From Chrysomallon squamiferum (Eukaryota > Mollusca > Gastropoda > Neomphalida > Peltospiridae), in the NCBI GenBank assembly GCA_012295275.1, contig CM022666.1:9233423-9297422 (forward strand): a DNA stretch of 64,000 nt, given 5' to 3'. Numbering within the stretch: position 1 is the first letter of the stretch; every line of letters begins with the position of its first letter. The notes beneath the pieces are model-generated. The model had not been told where the DNA came from. It saw only the letters and a list, made by a program, of their open reading frames with translations, and searched no databases. Position numbers and translations under genes: made by a program. This document shows, piece after piece, positions 42,756-56,316 of this stretch.

Positions 42756-45700
42756 ATGAAGGCGTGGAAAATCGCACTTTCGGTTCTGTCGTTTATAACC
42801 TTGTGTTCCATTATCTTCATGGGATATTTTTGTTTTGACAAGAAATGTGCATTGACCGGGAGTACGGTAATACCAACTTTCAAAGACGATCTTGAGGCAT
42901 ATCTAGCAGGAACCAACACCAAACACAACTTTCAAAAGGAACATGTCGACAAAGATTATGATTTAAACCTTGAAGAAGAAGATGTTATCGTTTTCTTGCA
43001 CATACAAAAGACAGGAGGGTCGACGTTTGGAAAACATTTGGTAGACTTGGACACGGATCCACCTTGTGTCTGTTTCAGACGCGGAGACCGAGGAAAACGT
43101 AAGAAACATTGCGATTGTGTGACGAGAAAAAAGACAATCTGGTTGTTTAGTCGCTTTACTACCGGCTGGCCGTGTGGGGTGCATGCAGACTGGACAGAAT
43201 TAAAAGCCTGTATTACGAAAATAATGGATAAAAAGGAACGAATGAAGAGGAAAAGAAGGTTTAATATTTAAATAATTATACATAAAAATTCTGCTAATAA
43301 TACATTTTAAAAAACTACTTGTTAAATACTTAAATATGTCATTGTTCATTTACTGTTAACTAGAAAAATATTACTGTGAAATTGAAAATACCCGTAACTC
43401 ACAGTTCATAGTGGTTTGAGATGTGACAGGACAAATATTAAGTTTTTTCCCCATGCTTATTGGTATGTTTTTCAGTTCTGGCCAGAGCCTGACAATTTGT
43501 CCTACACACCAGTGAAATATTGGTATAAAAGATGTTTTGCTGCTATCTCAGTGACTGATAAAGAATAGCCTATGACTATAGTCACAGTGTTATACAGCGT
43601 TGGATGATATAAATGAGTAGTCATAGACTTAGAACAACTGACACTGATTCATTTTCCTGATTTTTAGTAAAATGACTCACAATCTGTCACCATCTTTCTA
43701 ACTGACATTTCATTTTGTATGAATAGTAAGAATGCAATAACTTATCTTAGAACTACTGTCATAATTTTAACCACTGATATAAGTGGTGCTACTAGAGAAA
43801 ACTGAAGAGATACTGAAAAATAAGACAGCAAAATAAAAAAGCTATAAAATAACATGAAAATTCAGTTTAAAATTAAACTGATACTTTGTTTCTCCATTGA
43901 CATACATCTTGTACTTGTTTTAGTTTTATTTAATATCTGTCAGTCGGGTGTTTTAAACTACATAATTTCACAAAATGTAATGGTTAAATGGTATCTGTCT
44001 ATTCATCTACAGTTGTTTATCACATGGATAATCAGCCGTTAAATATATCTTTATTTAAATTAAATACAGATAACTTAACAAAGTTAAATGATTCTTTGAT
44101 CAAGCAGTGTTCAGTACTTATATACATTTAAGATAAACAACAATATCTGTCAGTCCTACAGCTATTTTAAATTCATATTTTTATAAATTTTAATAGTTGT
44201 GATTAATTCAGCAATTCAGTGTGTTTTTATTTAAGTTAAATAGAGGTGACAACTAATAATGGCTAAATAAATATTTTATCAAGCTGTGTTCAGTATTTAT
44301 GTTCAACTAAGATAAACAACAATAGAATTGATTGACAGATACAGTTTCCCTGCTTGATTAACCATAAGATTTGTGAGAAAGTGCAGTTTAAAATAAGAGT
44401 AGAATTGCTTAGCTTTGATAAGTCAGCTGTATTTTGAGTTAAATAAAAACATATTTAACTGCTGAATTAACCACAACCATTACAATTTGTGAAAATATGC
44501 AGTTTAAAACAACATTCATTTCTTGTTTTTGAAATAAATTTTATTTCATACATTTCAACAATTTTTTTAAAAATAAATGTTAGTTATTTTTCAATATTTT
44601 TATCTCTGATAAAAATAAAGCTGCATATATGTCTTATGTTAATTACTTTCATAAGTTTCTTTAATACAACACTGTTTTAATCAGATAAATATAATTTCTG
44701 AATTTAAGTGCTTGAACATTCATACAAATCAAATAGTTTATTTTTTTCAGACCTTATGTATTGGCCAAGTCCTATTGATAATTATGTTTATGTGTTCAAG
44801 CCAGTTTTTCATTTTTTATATTTGTCATTAAATTATAATATATATGAGATATGTATTATTATTTATACATGCAGAAAAATTGCATTAATTTTTTTTTTTC
44901 ATTTGACATTTAGCTGACTATTTTATGTTTGGACTTTAAAGAAAATATTTTGCATATTAAATTAAGAAGTAGTAAAGTATAAACAAAAGGTGTGTTTTTC
45001 TAACCTTGAATTAAAAATTACATGCAATAGTGTATCCTTGACTGAAATTACATATAAATCTGATAACACTTCATTGATTTACTAACTTACTTTCAACAGC
45101 TGTAAAAAAAAAAATAATAATAATAAAAAGTAATAAAAAAAGAGCTCATTTTACAACATCTGTTTCAAGAATTGTACCAATAATGTGTTTATGATATTAG
45201 TAATAAAAAATTAATAAAAAATTAAACAACCTTTACTTAACTAATATGTATACTAATTATATATAATGTATACTGAGTTCTTTTTTGTTTTTTATATTAT
45301 TATGTTGTTAATTATTACTCTTTTTTGTACTCAGCTGTGTAAATATTAATAAGATTAAAAACAATAAATAATCCATATATTTTTAATATAATTATTTTTA
45401 TTATTATATATCACAAGTGAGTGAATATTAAAATATACAGTAGTAATAATATTAGTAATGATATACTACTTGTACTGATTTTTAATATAAAATTTATAAT
45501 ATAATTTTTTTTTTCTATTGTTTCAAATGTGTAAATATTAATAGCATTAATGTTAAAAATGAAATACCCAGCATATGATAGATCCATTTCAATCTTTGTC
45601 AGGATCTTTGTGGTGAGGATTCCCAATATAGTCATTGTCTCACTTGTTTGTGCCAATCAAAATCTTTATTTTGTATCATTGTTCATGTTTGATACTCATT

Positions 45701-46637
45701 AATAATAAATCCTCAGAAATTCATGTGTTGTTGCAATGACAATAACTTATGATATTATTACTGTTATTTTATAACAAAGAATAGAATATGTTGATTTATT
45801 TTTTCATGATAAAATGGACTGATCTTATTCTCTGTTGTATGAAAACCATTTCATCATACCAGTATCTGTTTCAAAGTTTTAAGTGATTCTTTTTAAAAAC
45901 AAAAATAAAATCAATCAATTTGACTGTCTAATTTCAGATATTATTATGTGACCATTTTACGAGATCCAGTAAAACGCTATCTCAGTGAATACATGCATGT
46001 GCGCAGAGGTGCCACCTGGAAGACAGCTCACCTGATGTGTAATGGTCGCCAGGCAACATTGGAAGAAGTACCTGTTTGTTATGACGCTGTTGATTGGAGG
46101 AATGTTACTCTTGACGAGTTTCTAAACTGTCCATACAATCTGGCACATGACCGCCAGACCCGTATGTTAGCCAATCTCAGTGTTGTGAACTGTTACAACA
46201 CAACGGGCATGGATAAAAAAATACGTGATGAGAAAATGCTGGCAAGTGCTAAAACAAACCTGCTGGACATGGCCTTCTTTGGTTTAACCGAGTTTCAAAA
46301 AGACACACAGTTTTTATTTGAACACACATTCAAGCTGAAGTTCATGGAGGAATTTCTACAGTTCAACAAGACCACAAGCAACCGAGCAAAAGTCTCTGAA
46401 GATCAGAAAAAGAAAATCATTGAAAGAAACAAGCTGGACATTCAGCTGTACCAGTTTGCCAAAGATCTCTTCTTACAGAGGTTGAAAAAAGCTAAAGAAG
46501 AAGTTGAACAGCAGTCCCATGCAGATGCTGATGATAATGTAGAGGGTGTGAAAGATAACAATGATGAGGAAGACAGACAGTATAAATTTAAAAGAAACAT
46601 TGACAGAAAAAATATTCCATCTGTAATAAATAGATAA
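42756..46637 (+). CDS. HS6ST: Heparan sulfate 6-O-sulfotransferase, complete, two coding exons
   Basis: This Golgi enzyme transfers sulfate from PAPS to the 6-O position of glucosamine in heparan sulfate, tuning FGF, Wnt and other signalling. Exon 1 is 42756-43258 and exon 2 is 45938-46637. The phase-2 junction makes R168, giving 400 aa plus stop (human HS6ST1 is about 411). Residues 5-27 are a type II membrane anchor. FLHIQKTGGSTFGKHLV holds the 5' PAPS-binding loop (residues 84-90). CGVHADWTE carries the histidine thought to be the catalytic base (about residue 143). ILRDPVKRYLSE (174-185) is the 3' PAPS loop, followed by RGATWKT, CPYNLA, RQTRMLA and MAFFGLTEF. Four NXS/T sequons are present (NVT, NLS, NTT, NKT). 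The tail is charged and lineage-specific. The start at 42756 is preferred over an in-frame ATG at 42690 because the anchor follows directly. Confidence 0.95.
43259..45937 (+). other. Single coding-region intron of HS6ST (2.7 kb)
   Basis: Donor AAG|GTTTAA and acceptor CTAATTTCAG interrupt the arginine codon just before YYYVTILRDP. Vertebrate HS6ST genes have an intron at or near this place. The intron is AT-rich. It holds degenerate long repeats, clearest at 44042-44160 against 44225-44345, which share ATCAAGC(A/T)(G)TGTTCAGTA and AAGATAAACAACAATA. No coding potential was seen. Confidence 0.85.
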
Positions 46638-46727
46638 ATGTTTACACATCATATTTAATTATCTATATACTTTCATTATCCAGTCAAGCATATTTATATT
46701 AATTATAAATTATACTGTTCTAATGTT

Positions 46728-46733
46728 AATAAA
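46728..46733 (+). terminator. Likely HS6ST polyadenylation signal
   Basis: A canonical AATAAA lies 90 bp after the HS6ST stop codon, within an AT-rich 3' UTR. Other AATAAA-like hexamers occur further on in this AT-rich DNA, so a longer UTR cannot be excluded. Confidence 0.45.
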
Positions 46734-47725
46734 AGTGTGAAGATGAAATTCAGAAATGTTTTAGAAAAATCAGTTATGATGTTATTTTTTTTACTGCATT
46801 GTTATGATTCATTTAATATTTAGTAAGTCAGACTATTGTGATAAAAAAATTAAAAAGGTTACAAAATTAACACTTATATTGCAATCACATATTTTATTCT
46901 ATGCAGGTAAGAAGAATGATATAAAAAAATAAAAATAAAAAAATAAAATATGCATTTTGCAATTTTGTTTACTGAAATAAAAAACAACCACAAACAAACA
47001 GCCATTTACATTTTGTTTGAACATATATCATGGAAGGTTAAATAAAAAAAGAAAGAAAGGAAGAAAAATATCTATATTTCCAGAAACAAAACAAAAATAC
47101 TTTAATCAACTTTTTAAATTAAACATGTTTGTTCTCTTAAACCATATTTTCTTTTATTAGCTGTAATATTTAAAATTTATTTCCCTGTAAATCCCTCTTA
47201 CCTGAGTTACATTTTTAATTAGTAAAATCATCTGGTAACTGCGGCAAACAATCCACTATATTTCATATCTTACTTAAAATAGTGATTTTTGTAATCATTT
47301 TAACAGATGGCTTTAATATTATTATTTTTATTATCATTATTATCGCTTGTGACTATATTTTAAAAGAATAATCAATAAAAATAATATTTCATATTTAAAA
47401 ACCCTTCACTTTTTCTTTATAGATTGTGATAGGAATCATGTGGAAAGATTACACAAAACACAATTCCTGTAACCTAATTGTTTATACCCAGTGTCTACTT
47501 TTTTTTTCTTCAATAAAACACTATTCTGAATGTCAAAGAGTTATGAAACCCCTCTTTTCTGGAACCTGGACCCTGTCATCCGGCCAAATTTTGATGTGTT
47601 TTATTTTAAGATGGTGACATATTTGTAGCTCCAACACAGAATTCTCTAAACAATACCATCTCTAAAAATGTGATTACATTGATGTATAAGAAACTATGTA
47701 CAAACTTCAAATAAATGTATTTCTG

Positions 47726-47727
<2 letters not shown>

Positions 47728-47778
<51 letters not shown>
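47728..47778. repeat. CA microsatellite
   Basis: A 51-bp CA run in the HS6ST-LRCH intergenic region. Overlapping ORFs on the minus strand (poly Cys-Val) are artefacts of it. Confidence 0.95.
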
Positions 47779-47779
<1 letters not shown>

Positions 47780-50700
47780 TTTCTCTCCCATTGACCATTC
47801 AGTGAATACTTAAGTGATGTAAAATTATTTTTTACTAGTCTGTACTTATATTCTAATTTATTTATTAACATATATTCATTATTCATGCACACACATGTAT
47901 ACAAATATACACATGTCCATAAATATGTTATTATTACTTTTAACATAGAAATATTGTAAACATATCTCTAGCTATGATATCACAGCAGTGAGAAAGTTTA
48001 CATATTTTACAACAGAATCTGACATTGTTTATAATAACATGTTTGTAAAATATTTAACAAGTGTCAGCTAATGTTTGACATGTTTTATTTAACCTGGTTT
48101 TGTCTCATTGCTACATCATTTCAGTACTTTTTATAATATTTTTTTTTCAGTATAAAGTACTAGTATTTGTATTTATTTATTCAATAACGTAATGTACATT
48201 TATTTATACATATTAAACATTTTTCTTTTACAACCAGTTTTATTATGTTAATACATTTGTTTTTATATATATTTATTGATGTTTGGAATTCCATTTCTAT
48301 GGCAGAAATAGGCTTTATATAATCTTTTAAAGATTATTTTTTCTTGAACACAGTTTCTTTACACACACACACACACACACAGTAAAACAGACACATAGAT
48401 ACATACAAGCAAACATATGTATACACATACATTACAGATATAACAGCAGAAAACAAATCACAGTTCCTGTGAATGGTTGTAACTTTACAAATGATTGTTC
48501 TACTTTATTATTAAAAAAGACTGGACAGTACTGTTAGTATAATAATAAGATATAAACAAAATATTTCAATAAACAGTAAACAGTTAAGTAAACAGTATTT
48601 TACAGTCTAATGTTAAAACAAAATTTTAAATAAAATTTAAAAAATACCATGGAAATATTCAAACTTTATTTGAGGATCAACACAAAAAATATAATTTATC
48701 CTGTGGAAGAATTTAAATTTTTGTTAGAACTATCGTATATACAATTTTATTATAGAAATAAAGTAAAAAATTTGATTAGTTATTATTAACCACAATCATA
48801 AGCCTAATATTGCACTCCTCCTTCATCACAAATATAGCATTAATTCATGGACATCCAGCAGAATCTTCTAAGATGTGTTATATTAGATTTTATACAGAAT
48901 AAGATGTATGATATATGATATGAAATATATGTAATATAATGGTATGTATGATAATATACGAAATATGATATACATATATATAAGATATGATAAGACATTG
49001 ATATGATATAAGATATGAAATGACATGGTACAATGCAGTACGATAGAAAATAAAACAGATTTTAAAAAAGAAAGCCAAAAAACTAAATCAGATTTGTTAA
49101 CAAATACTGTTGCAGTAAGGATGTTTTCAATATTTATCTTCATCCTCATTCATTTCTGCATGTTGCAAGTTCATTGCTTTTTATCAAAAGTTTGTTTTGT
49201 TTTTTTATGTTGTTGCTTTGGGCATTTTACATGTTCATGGATCAGCCAGTTTTTAAAAGTGTATTTTGATAAATGAAACACCTAGCATACTGGTTTGAGT
49301 GTGTTAACTTTCACGTTTTATATCTATATATATTAGTGGTTTATTTGTGAATTTTTATGGTTGATATATATCAGTAAATAATGAGGTTTATTAATAAACA
49401 AGTGTTTTATATGAATCATATTTTTATTTTATTTTTGAAATGATAATGCATCAAACAGAAACATTGACAGACACACTCATAGACATACAGATCATCAAGA
49501 GACATATAAACACATGTCCAGTACATATAATACATTTACATGAACATATATACATATGCATGTGTCTATTTATCCTTGTCAATGTATGACATAAGCACAT
49601 GTATATATATACAAAATGAATGTAAAATAAGTTTTTGTTCACTTCAGTTGCTTCTATTCCAGTTAGAATTATTTTATCTCTGGATGTTAGTGCTTAACGG
49701 TGTCTTTTTAAAAATCTTTTATAATAATAATAATAATAATAACAACAATAACAAAAATATAATAATAGTAAAAACAACAAACACAATGACAGTAACTGAC
49801 AATCCTATTTTAACAAGCATTTTGAAAAACTCACCTAAATATCCCACTCGAGATTTAAACATTTCTTTAATATTTTTATTATGATCATTTTTTTGTTGTT
49901 GCAAAAAAATTAAATTATTCTTGTTTTGGTAGAGATTAGATAATTCTACTACTAACAACAACAACAAAACTGATGGTAGTAACGATGAAAACAGCAACTG
50001 TAGTAATAATGATCACAGAAGAAAAGAATGCCAATGTAATTTTATTTTATTTTATTTATTTTGTTTTTACTATTATTATTTTTATTTATTTATGACTTTT
50101 ATACAGTTTGTTAAATATATATTCTTTTAATTCATATATACCAAGCAATTAGTCCTACATTTATGACTTTTATTGTGAAAGCACGCACATATCTGTCTGA
50201 TTATATCATTTAACTCCTTTAATCAACATGGTATCATTTTTGTATACCTTCCCATAGATTGGAAAATATTTAATGCTGACTAATAAACCAGTTGAAAACG
50301 TGTATGTGTAAGCTGGTTTACAAAATACAGAAGCAATTATAAACAATGTCACTTAACTTGTTGAAAAACATGCGACTCGACTGTCGTCACTAAAAGTTGA
50401 CCGTCATATTTATTTTATGTTTTCGAACTCTAGAAAGACTAAGCTGATGGTGCCTTTTTAAAATTCTGTAAAACTTCTATAGAGACTGAGCTACCGGTGC
50501 CTTTTTTGAATTTCTGTACAAATCCTACAAAGACTGAGTTTTCCTAATACGCAAATTTATTTTATGAACTAAAAATTCAGTTACAGATAATAAAGAAGAA
50601 AAGAATGAAAAGAAAAGAAAATAACTGAATTCTGTAGGTCTAGTGTTAACTTTATCTAACCTTCAATAATTACGTTTATTTATTTCTAATTATTTCGAAG

Positions 50701-50804
50701 ACAACGACAATAATAAACAGCGTTTGTTCACTTCGTCACTTCGTTTAAGCATGTCTACATATTTTCATTCCATTAAGAACTGCTTTAAACTTGGAGCAAA
50801 AAGC

Positions 50805-50806
<2 letters not shown>

Positions 50807-50874
<68 letters not shown>
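50807..50874 (+). repeat. (GA)34 microsatellite upstream of LRCH
   Basis: An uninterrupted GA dinucleotide run of 68 bp ends about 290 bp before the LRCH start codon. Long GA runs can act as GAGA-type or nucleosome-excluding elements. A regulatory role is only suggested by position. Confidence 0.95.
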
Positions 50875-50877
<3 letters not shown>

Positions 50878-50989
50878 CTAAGACAAGGGATTGGTTAATG
50901 TAGGAATTTTTCCTGTTTGGTTGGCAATCCCCTTTATTATTAATTACTGTTCAGATAATTATAACACCATGTAGGTGTAAACAAAATTT

Positions 50990-51166
50990 ATTCTGATTAA
51001 AAAGCAAAAGTAATTCAATTCAGCGATATCTTCACTAATTTAATTTGTACCCGATTACTGTGATTAAAACGAGAGCTGGAGCTTTCTGAGCGATAACTTA
51101 TCTCCCTTCCCTACACTTCTTACACATGCGCAGATAACTAAGTGAACGCGATGCCGATATTGTAAA
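50990..51166 (+). promoter_or_regulatory. LRCH promoter and 5' UTR
   Basis: The stretch before the LRCH start has CpGs and a pyrimidine-rich CTCCCTTCCC. An NRF1-like CATGCGCA lies at 51125-51132, and AAAATGGCGGCC, a YY1-type motif, overlaps the start codon (51164-51175). This arrangement is common at TATA-less metazoan promoters, where YY1 sites lie just downstream of transcription start, so the 5' UTR is likely short. Confidence 0.6.
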
Positions 51167-51338
51167 ATGGCGGCCACTTACGGGTCGGGCAACCAAAGCC
51201 CCCCTGTAATAGGCAGGCCGTTAGAACGCGTTTTCGAAGATGCACAAACGTCAGGAGAAGTTAATCTTTCAGGCAGAAAACTTAAGGATTACCCTAAAAT
51301 TGCAAACAAATATGATCTCGCGGATACAATCGCTGCAG
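51167..51338 (+). CDS. LRCH: LRCH-family protein (leucine-rich repeats and calponin homology), first coding exon
   Basis: This exon encodes the first 57 residues, starting MAATYGSGNQSPPV and containing LERVFEDAQTSGEVNLSGRK followed by LKDYPKIANKYDLADTIAA. It aligns with the start of vertebrate LRCH proteins (SLDRALEEAAVTGVLSLSGR, then KLREFP and HDLTDTTRAD), including the same phase-1 end before the DLSRNRL leucine-rich repeat. Donor is GCAG|GTGAGA. LRCH proteins carry N-terminal LRRs and a C-terminal calponin-homology domain and act at the cell cortex with DOCK and septin-type partners. The remaining exons lie beyond the window, and the vertebrate paralogue cannot be chosen from this exon. 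Confidence 0.88.
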
Positions 51339-54318
51339 GTGAGATAAAATTTTGTTGTTTTTTGTACAAAGTGATTTCCACCAAAGTAAAAGGATCCTTC
51401 ATGTAGATATGTCTTTTGTAAACAAAATTGTTGTCAAAAGCAGAGTATTAATGGCCGCAGCATTTAGCACAGTAAATATATATTTACTTCCCTAAACAAT
51501 CTCAAGTTGCCAATCTGTAACGAGATACTTCAGTGACAGTTCAATTTGAAATGAGGCCCATTTTGGGATTGTTATTATTTTATGATAATGTTCCCATATT
51601 GCTTTGTTGTCAAAATTATTATTTAGCTTGCCGATAGTCGATACCAGTATACATAATAGCTTCGGTGCTTCAAAATCTAATGTGTTTGTTATTATATATT
51701 TTTAATAATACAGTCACCTTGGGAACTCAAAATACTACAAATTTTGTTTATATTAACTTAATAATTCTTCAAATAATTACTTTGTTACATTTGTATTTAA
51801 CTATTTTTACATATTCGTATTTTAGTAATAATATTAATTTCCTGGACACAAAGTATTTTTAAAATAATTTTTTTGACTGGCGCTACAGGGTCAAAGTTTA
51901 AAACGATAATTAGTTAATACTACTGTTTAATTTTTATTGTAATATTGTACACTCAGTGCATAAGTTTCCTGCGTTTAAACCGTTAAGAGTAGAACGTGCA
52001 GCTGAGCAGTGAGCACTTCACTTCATGAAAACTCACACTAACACATGTCAGCTGACAGAACAGTGGAGAGAGTGATCATTAAAAAACCCCACAAAAAAAC
52101 CTCAAATAATTATTACAAATGTGTTTGGTATTTGTTTATTATTATTGTTATAGTCTTCTTTTGTTTAAAGTAATTAATTCACATAAAATAAATAAATATT
52201 ATCATCATCACCATTATTATAAAATTCAGTATTTAAAAATGTAATTCGAAATTATTTAAGTATTTCATTTTAAAGCATATTTATTTATTAAAGATCCGTG
52301 TCTGTAAAAAAATAAAAATAATTTTTATCAGGTTTGCACTACATCAACAATCTTTTATTAGTGATTTTTTAAACTGATTTATACCCTGAGATAAAACAAA
52401 TAAAAAAACTAATACATAAGAATACTTCAAATTATTGTTTTCATTTCTCAAAAATAAGTTTCAAAATATATATTTTAATATACATTTCCAGTTTTATTAG
52501 TGTATTTTTTTTTATGTTATGTAACATAAACCAAAAAGCATGTTCAAAAATGAATTAAAAGTGTGTTTAGGAAAAGATTAAAAATGGTGGAAATTGTATC
52601 ATATTACAGAGAGATGGTGTTGATGTTGGAAATGTACACTACAACGACATACACATACACACAAACCAACATTCAAAAACACACCAGTACTCATACATGT
52701 TATGTTTTAAGTATATAAACAAAACATATTAAAGTACTTATTGATAGTAACAGTGAAAATGGTTAATATTGTCCCAGTGTTCAATGTAACTGTTTTATAA
52801 ACATTTATTGTGTATGCTGTCATTTTCAATGTACATATTATACTGAAGTGAGGCTGACTGTAGCAGTAGTAATCTGTATGATAAAATAATACATCAGCCA
52901 CAACTTTGTTATTTTTAAAATCTGTGTCAGTGATTGTTTGAACTAAATAAATAATCAGAATATATTTTCTATTTTAAAAAAAAAAAAAAAATGGTTTCTG
53001 TTGATAAATGTACTTGTGATAGTGTTAACAAAATATGCCCCTACCAAAACATAGCCCCTTACACACCAAAAACAATACATTTAGCATTCTTGCAAATACA
53101 AGTAATTATTACATTACTTAAAAAGGTCAGTTGTTTGTAAGACAACCATAATGATTAAAGAACTTATAAATATTGTCACAGTGTCCCCTTTTTTTTTTTT
53201 AATTTTTTTTTTTTTTCATCCACATAAAATATTTACCTTATTTTTCATATATTTATGTTTTAACATCTTTGGTTTTTATATGGAAATGCTATTCAGACTG
53301 ATACATGTAATAAATTTGGCAACCTTAACAATTATTTATTCCCTGGTGAAAATAGTGAAAATAATTTTGTGTTGAGATTCAGATTTTCATTCCTTTGTGA
53401 GATTATTAAGAATCATTTTAAAAGCGCAGGTACTGTTAAGATCTGCAATAGCAGGAATATTAAACTGGTTAAAAAAAAAGAAAGAAAAAAACAAGAACAT
53501 AAGAATACTTTATGATAAAAAGTTATATTTTTATTCAGGAGTCTATAAATAAACATAACTCTTCATTTTGAGATAGAATACCGAACATCGCAGCTGGAAT
53601 GTATAAATTATTTTCTTAGTCTTGAACAAGTTTGAACATGTTTGAATAAAGAACTTACATGAACATTAAAGAACACTTAATGGTCTTGATGGAGTGATTA
53701 TGTCTTTACATTACAAAACTTTTTTCTCTTATTTTTTAAGTTATATAACATACAAATATTAAAAAAGAAATAAATTTCTTTGGATAAAATGAAGCAGGGT
53801 TGTTTACATAAATATACATTATACTGATAAATACAGATACATACACATGTACACACAGGCAGTGTTAGGATTATCAGTGTAATATTATTAGACAGTTTCA
53901 GATTTGAATATCCAGTTACAATAAATACAAGATGAAATAAAATAATGTTTGGTTACTTCATAACAGTTTTCAGTGACATTTTAAAGCATTTATTTTAAAA
54001 GTTAAAATTAACTAATATATTTTTTATTTTATGTTTAACTTTTGTTTAAAGATATAATGTTTTTTTGTGTGTGTGTGTGTGTGCACATTTTGTATCGAGC
54101 ATGTAAGTTTTTGACTATATGCATGTATTTGAACTTAAGTTTGTTGTATTACTTGTCACTGATGTTTTGTTAGTGAGGTCAAGTGTCCAGTCTAGGAAAT
54201 ACCAAGTGACTGACCACTAGGTTATCTGTGTGAAGTCAAGTGTGTAATTATATATCTGGTAATCTAAGCACTCTGGTTTAAACTACATTTAGTAAAAAAT
54301 AGTAATAAGAAAAACAGA

Positions 54319-54350
<32 letters not shown>

Positions 54351-56140
54351 AACAGTGAACACAAATCAACAGATAGATAAATTAAAATTTAAATATAGGC
54401 CATATATTAATTTGTTAACACAGTTTTATATAACTGTACAACTAGACATTTCAGTTTTGATATTTTAATTCTAGCTCATTGACAACATTAACAGACAGCA
54501 GTATATATTACGTAAACAAGGCTGTCATAGCAACACAAACACAAACACAAACACATACACACACAGTGCCCCCCACATACACAGTGACACACAAAAAGCA
54601 TACTATGCTAAACACATACATGTTTATTATATAGATTTTTAAACATTTATTGTTTTGTTAACGACATACAGATGTAGTTTCCAGACTACCTGTAATCAGA
54701 GTAACTTACTTCTAAGTGTTTTCTGTTAACAAGCTCTTCAGACTGTTCATTTAGACAAGTTGTTATTTAATCACTTTGCTAAGAGGAACATGTTTTAAAC
54801 ACAGACACACAAAAAATAGGATAGGTGAAATGCTTACCTGTAACACCTTAATTATTTAACACCTGTAGTTTGTCAGATGTTGATTTCTACTTACTTATAA
54901 TACTTACTACTTATAAAAGCTATAAACTGCCCATGTAAAAATGTGTTTTTTATCTGCTGAACAAAAATTTTATATATAAATTCTCAGTTTATTGGAAATC
55001 ATTTATTTATTTGTTTAGTTATTTATTTTTTAATTTATTTTTTATATTGTTCTTTTTTTTTTTACTGACAACTGCCAGTTTTGCTCATCACATTCAAAGT
55101 ATAATTATTACTTTTTATCTGTTTGCTGAATTAAACTCATATTCAGAATACAAATATGTTGCTTTAATCACGTCTTGTGTTGACAGCAAATTGTTTGTGC
55201 CTGAATCCGTTTTATTGCAGTAATCTAAAATTATTTCAGTCTAAAATAAAATAAAACTAGTTTCGCCAGTTTTCATTACAGAGAAAAATGTCCTTTCTCT
55301 CACCACACCCCTATTTTTATTTTAAATATTATTGGATTAGGTCTTGTCTTTTTAGTAATTATAACCTAAGAAAATAAATCTGTGCCAAACACTTTAAGTT
55401 GTAGTTATTGAAGAAATGTTTATATAAACACAGATACAAACACAAAAATATACACACACGCATATAAATCCACTTCTGTCATGAAACAAAGAACGTAGCA
55501 CAGTATCTGATAAATTATACTGGAGCTGTGGCTGGAATGGACAATAGATAAATGCATACACCATGAAGAACTGATCCTAATACCTGTATTCATGGACATC
55601 TACATCACTGATATTCCAGAAGACTTGTCTCCAAAGCCTTTCTGGTTTTACAGATTTTCCAGACCAAATGATATCACATAATAATTTAATAATATATCTT
55701 TGAGCAGCTAAATATATATGTGTTCTTTCACGTTTCTGTGGGAAATTTAAATTAAATAAATATCACATGTAAACATGATGATTCAGTTAAAAATACTTTA
55801 GTATAAATGTTACAGGTTTATTAATATAGGAAGCATCAGTAAAAATCAGATAATTAATTTTAAAAATTAATTAAATATAAATTAATGAATTTCCAGTCCT
55901 AATTTTATCAGGCCTGAAAGAGGTTCCAGACTATCAGTAAGTGGAAAAGCAGTTGTATTCCTGTATTTAAATAATTGAATTACACCCTGCTGCCAGATTA
56001 TATTTATACTAAAGTATAGAATAATAGAATCTGAATTTTGTGTATAGTCTACATCACTGCTAATAACACAGAGTGCAGATAATCCAGTTCAGATTTTACA
56101 TTTACCCTTATCTGTTTATGTTTTTTTTTCACTTTTGTAG

Positions 56141-56316
56141 CCAATGTTTGTCTGTTGAAAGCTTGCCAGTTGCTGCCAGATCACATTTTAAACAGCAGCA
56201 ACAGCAGCTACAGTGCAATGTGTATAAATAGTTCTGCTGATTCACTTTTACAAGAACAGTGCATTAAAAAAATCTTTATCTCTCTTTGTATACATAGTAA
56301 ATTTCCTCTTCTTGAG
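56141..56316 (+). CDS. Weak candidate exon inside LRCH intron 1
   Basis: After TTCACTTTTGTAG, the frame that completes the phase-1 codon of LRCH exon 1 stays open for 58 codons to a GAG|GTATGA donor. It reads NVCLLKACQLLPDHILNSSN and continues Ser/Leu-rich. It does not resemble the expected LRR, and the composition is ordinary for the region, so chance is likely. It could be an alternative exon. Confidence 0.15.

Larger units (their letters stand above)
46740..50980. other. Intergenic region between HS6ST and LRCH
   Basis: No convincing gene was found. The interval has CA runs at 47728-47778 and 48360-48381, TAA and TATT-type runs near 49722-49745 and 50040-50095, ATGATAT-type low complexity at 48900-49030, and a 68-bp GA run at 50807-50874. 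A 63-codon plus-strand ORF at 47426-47617 shows no homology I know. Part of the left end is probably HS6ST 3' UTR. Confidence 0.6.

Noticed and set aside
47426-47617. A 63-codon plus-strand ORF after HS6ST
   Set aside because: No homology is recognised, and there is no splice or poly-A support beyond what AT-rich DNA provides by chance.
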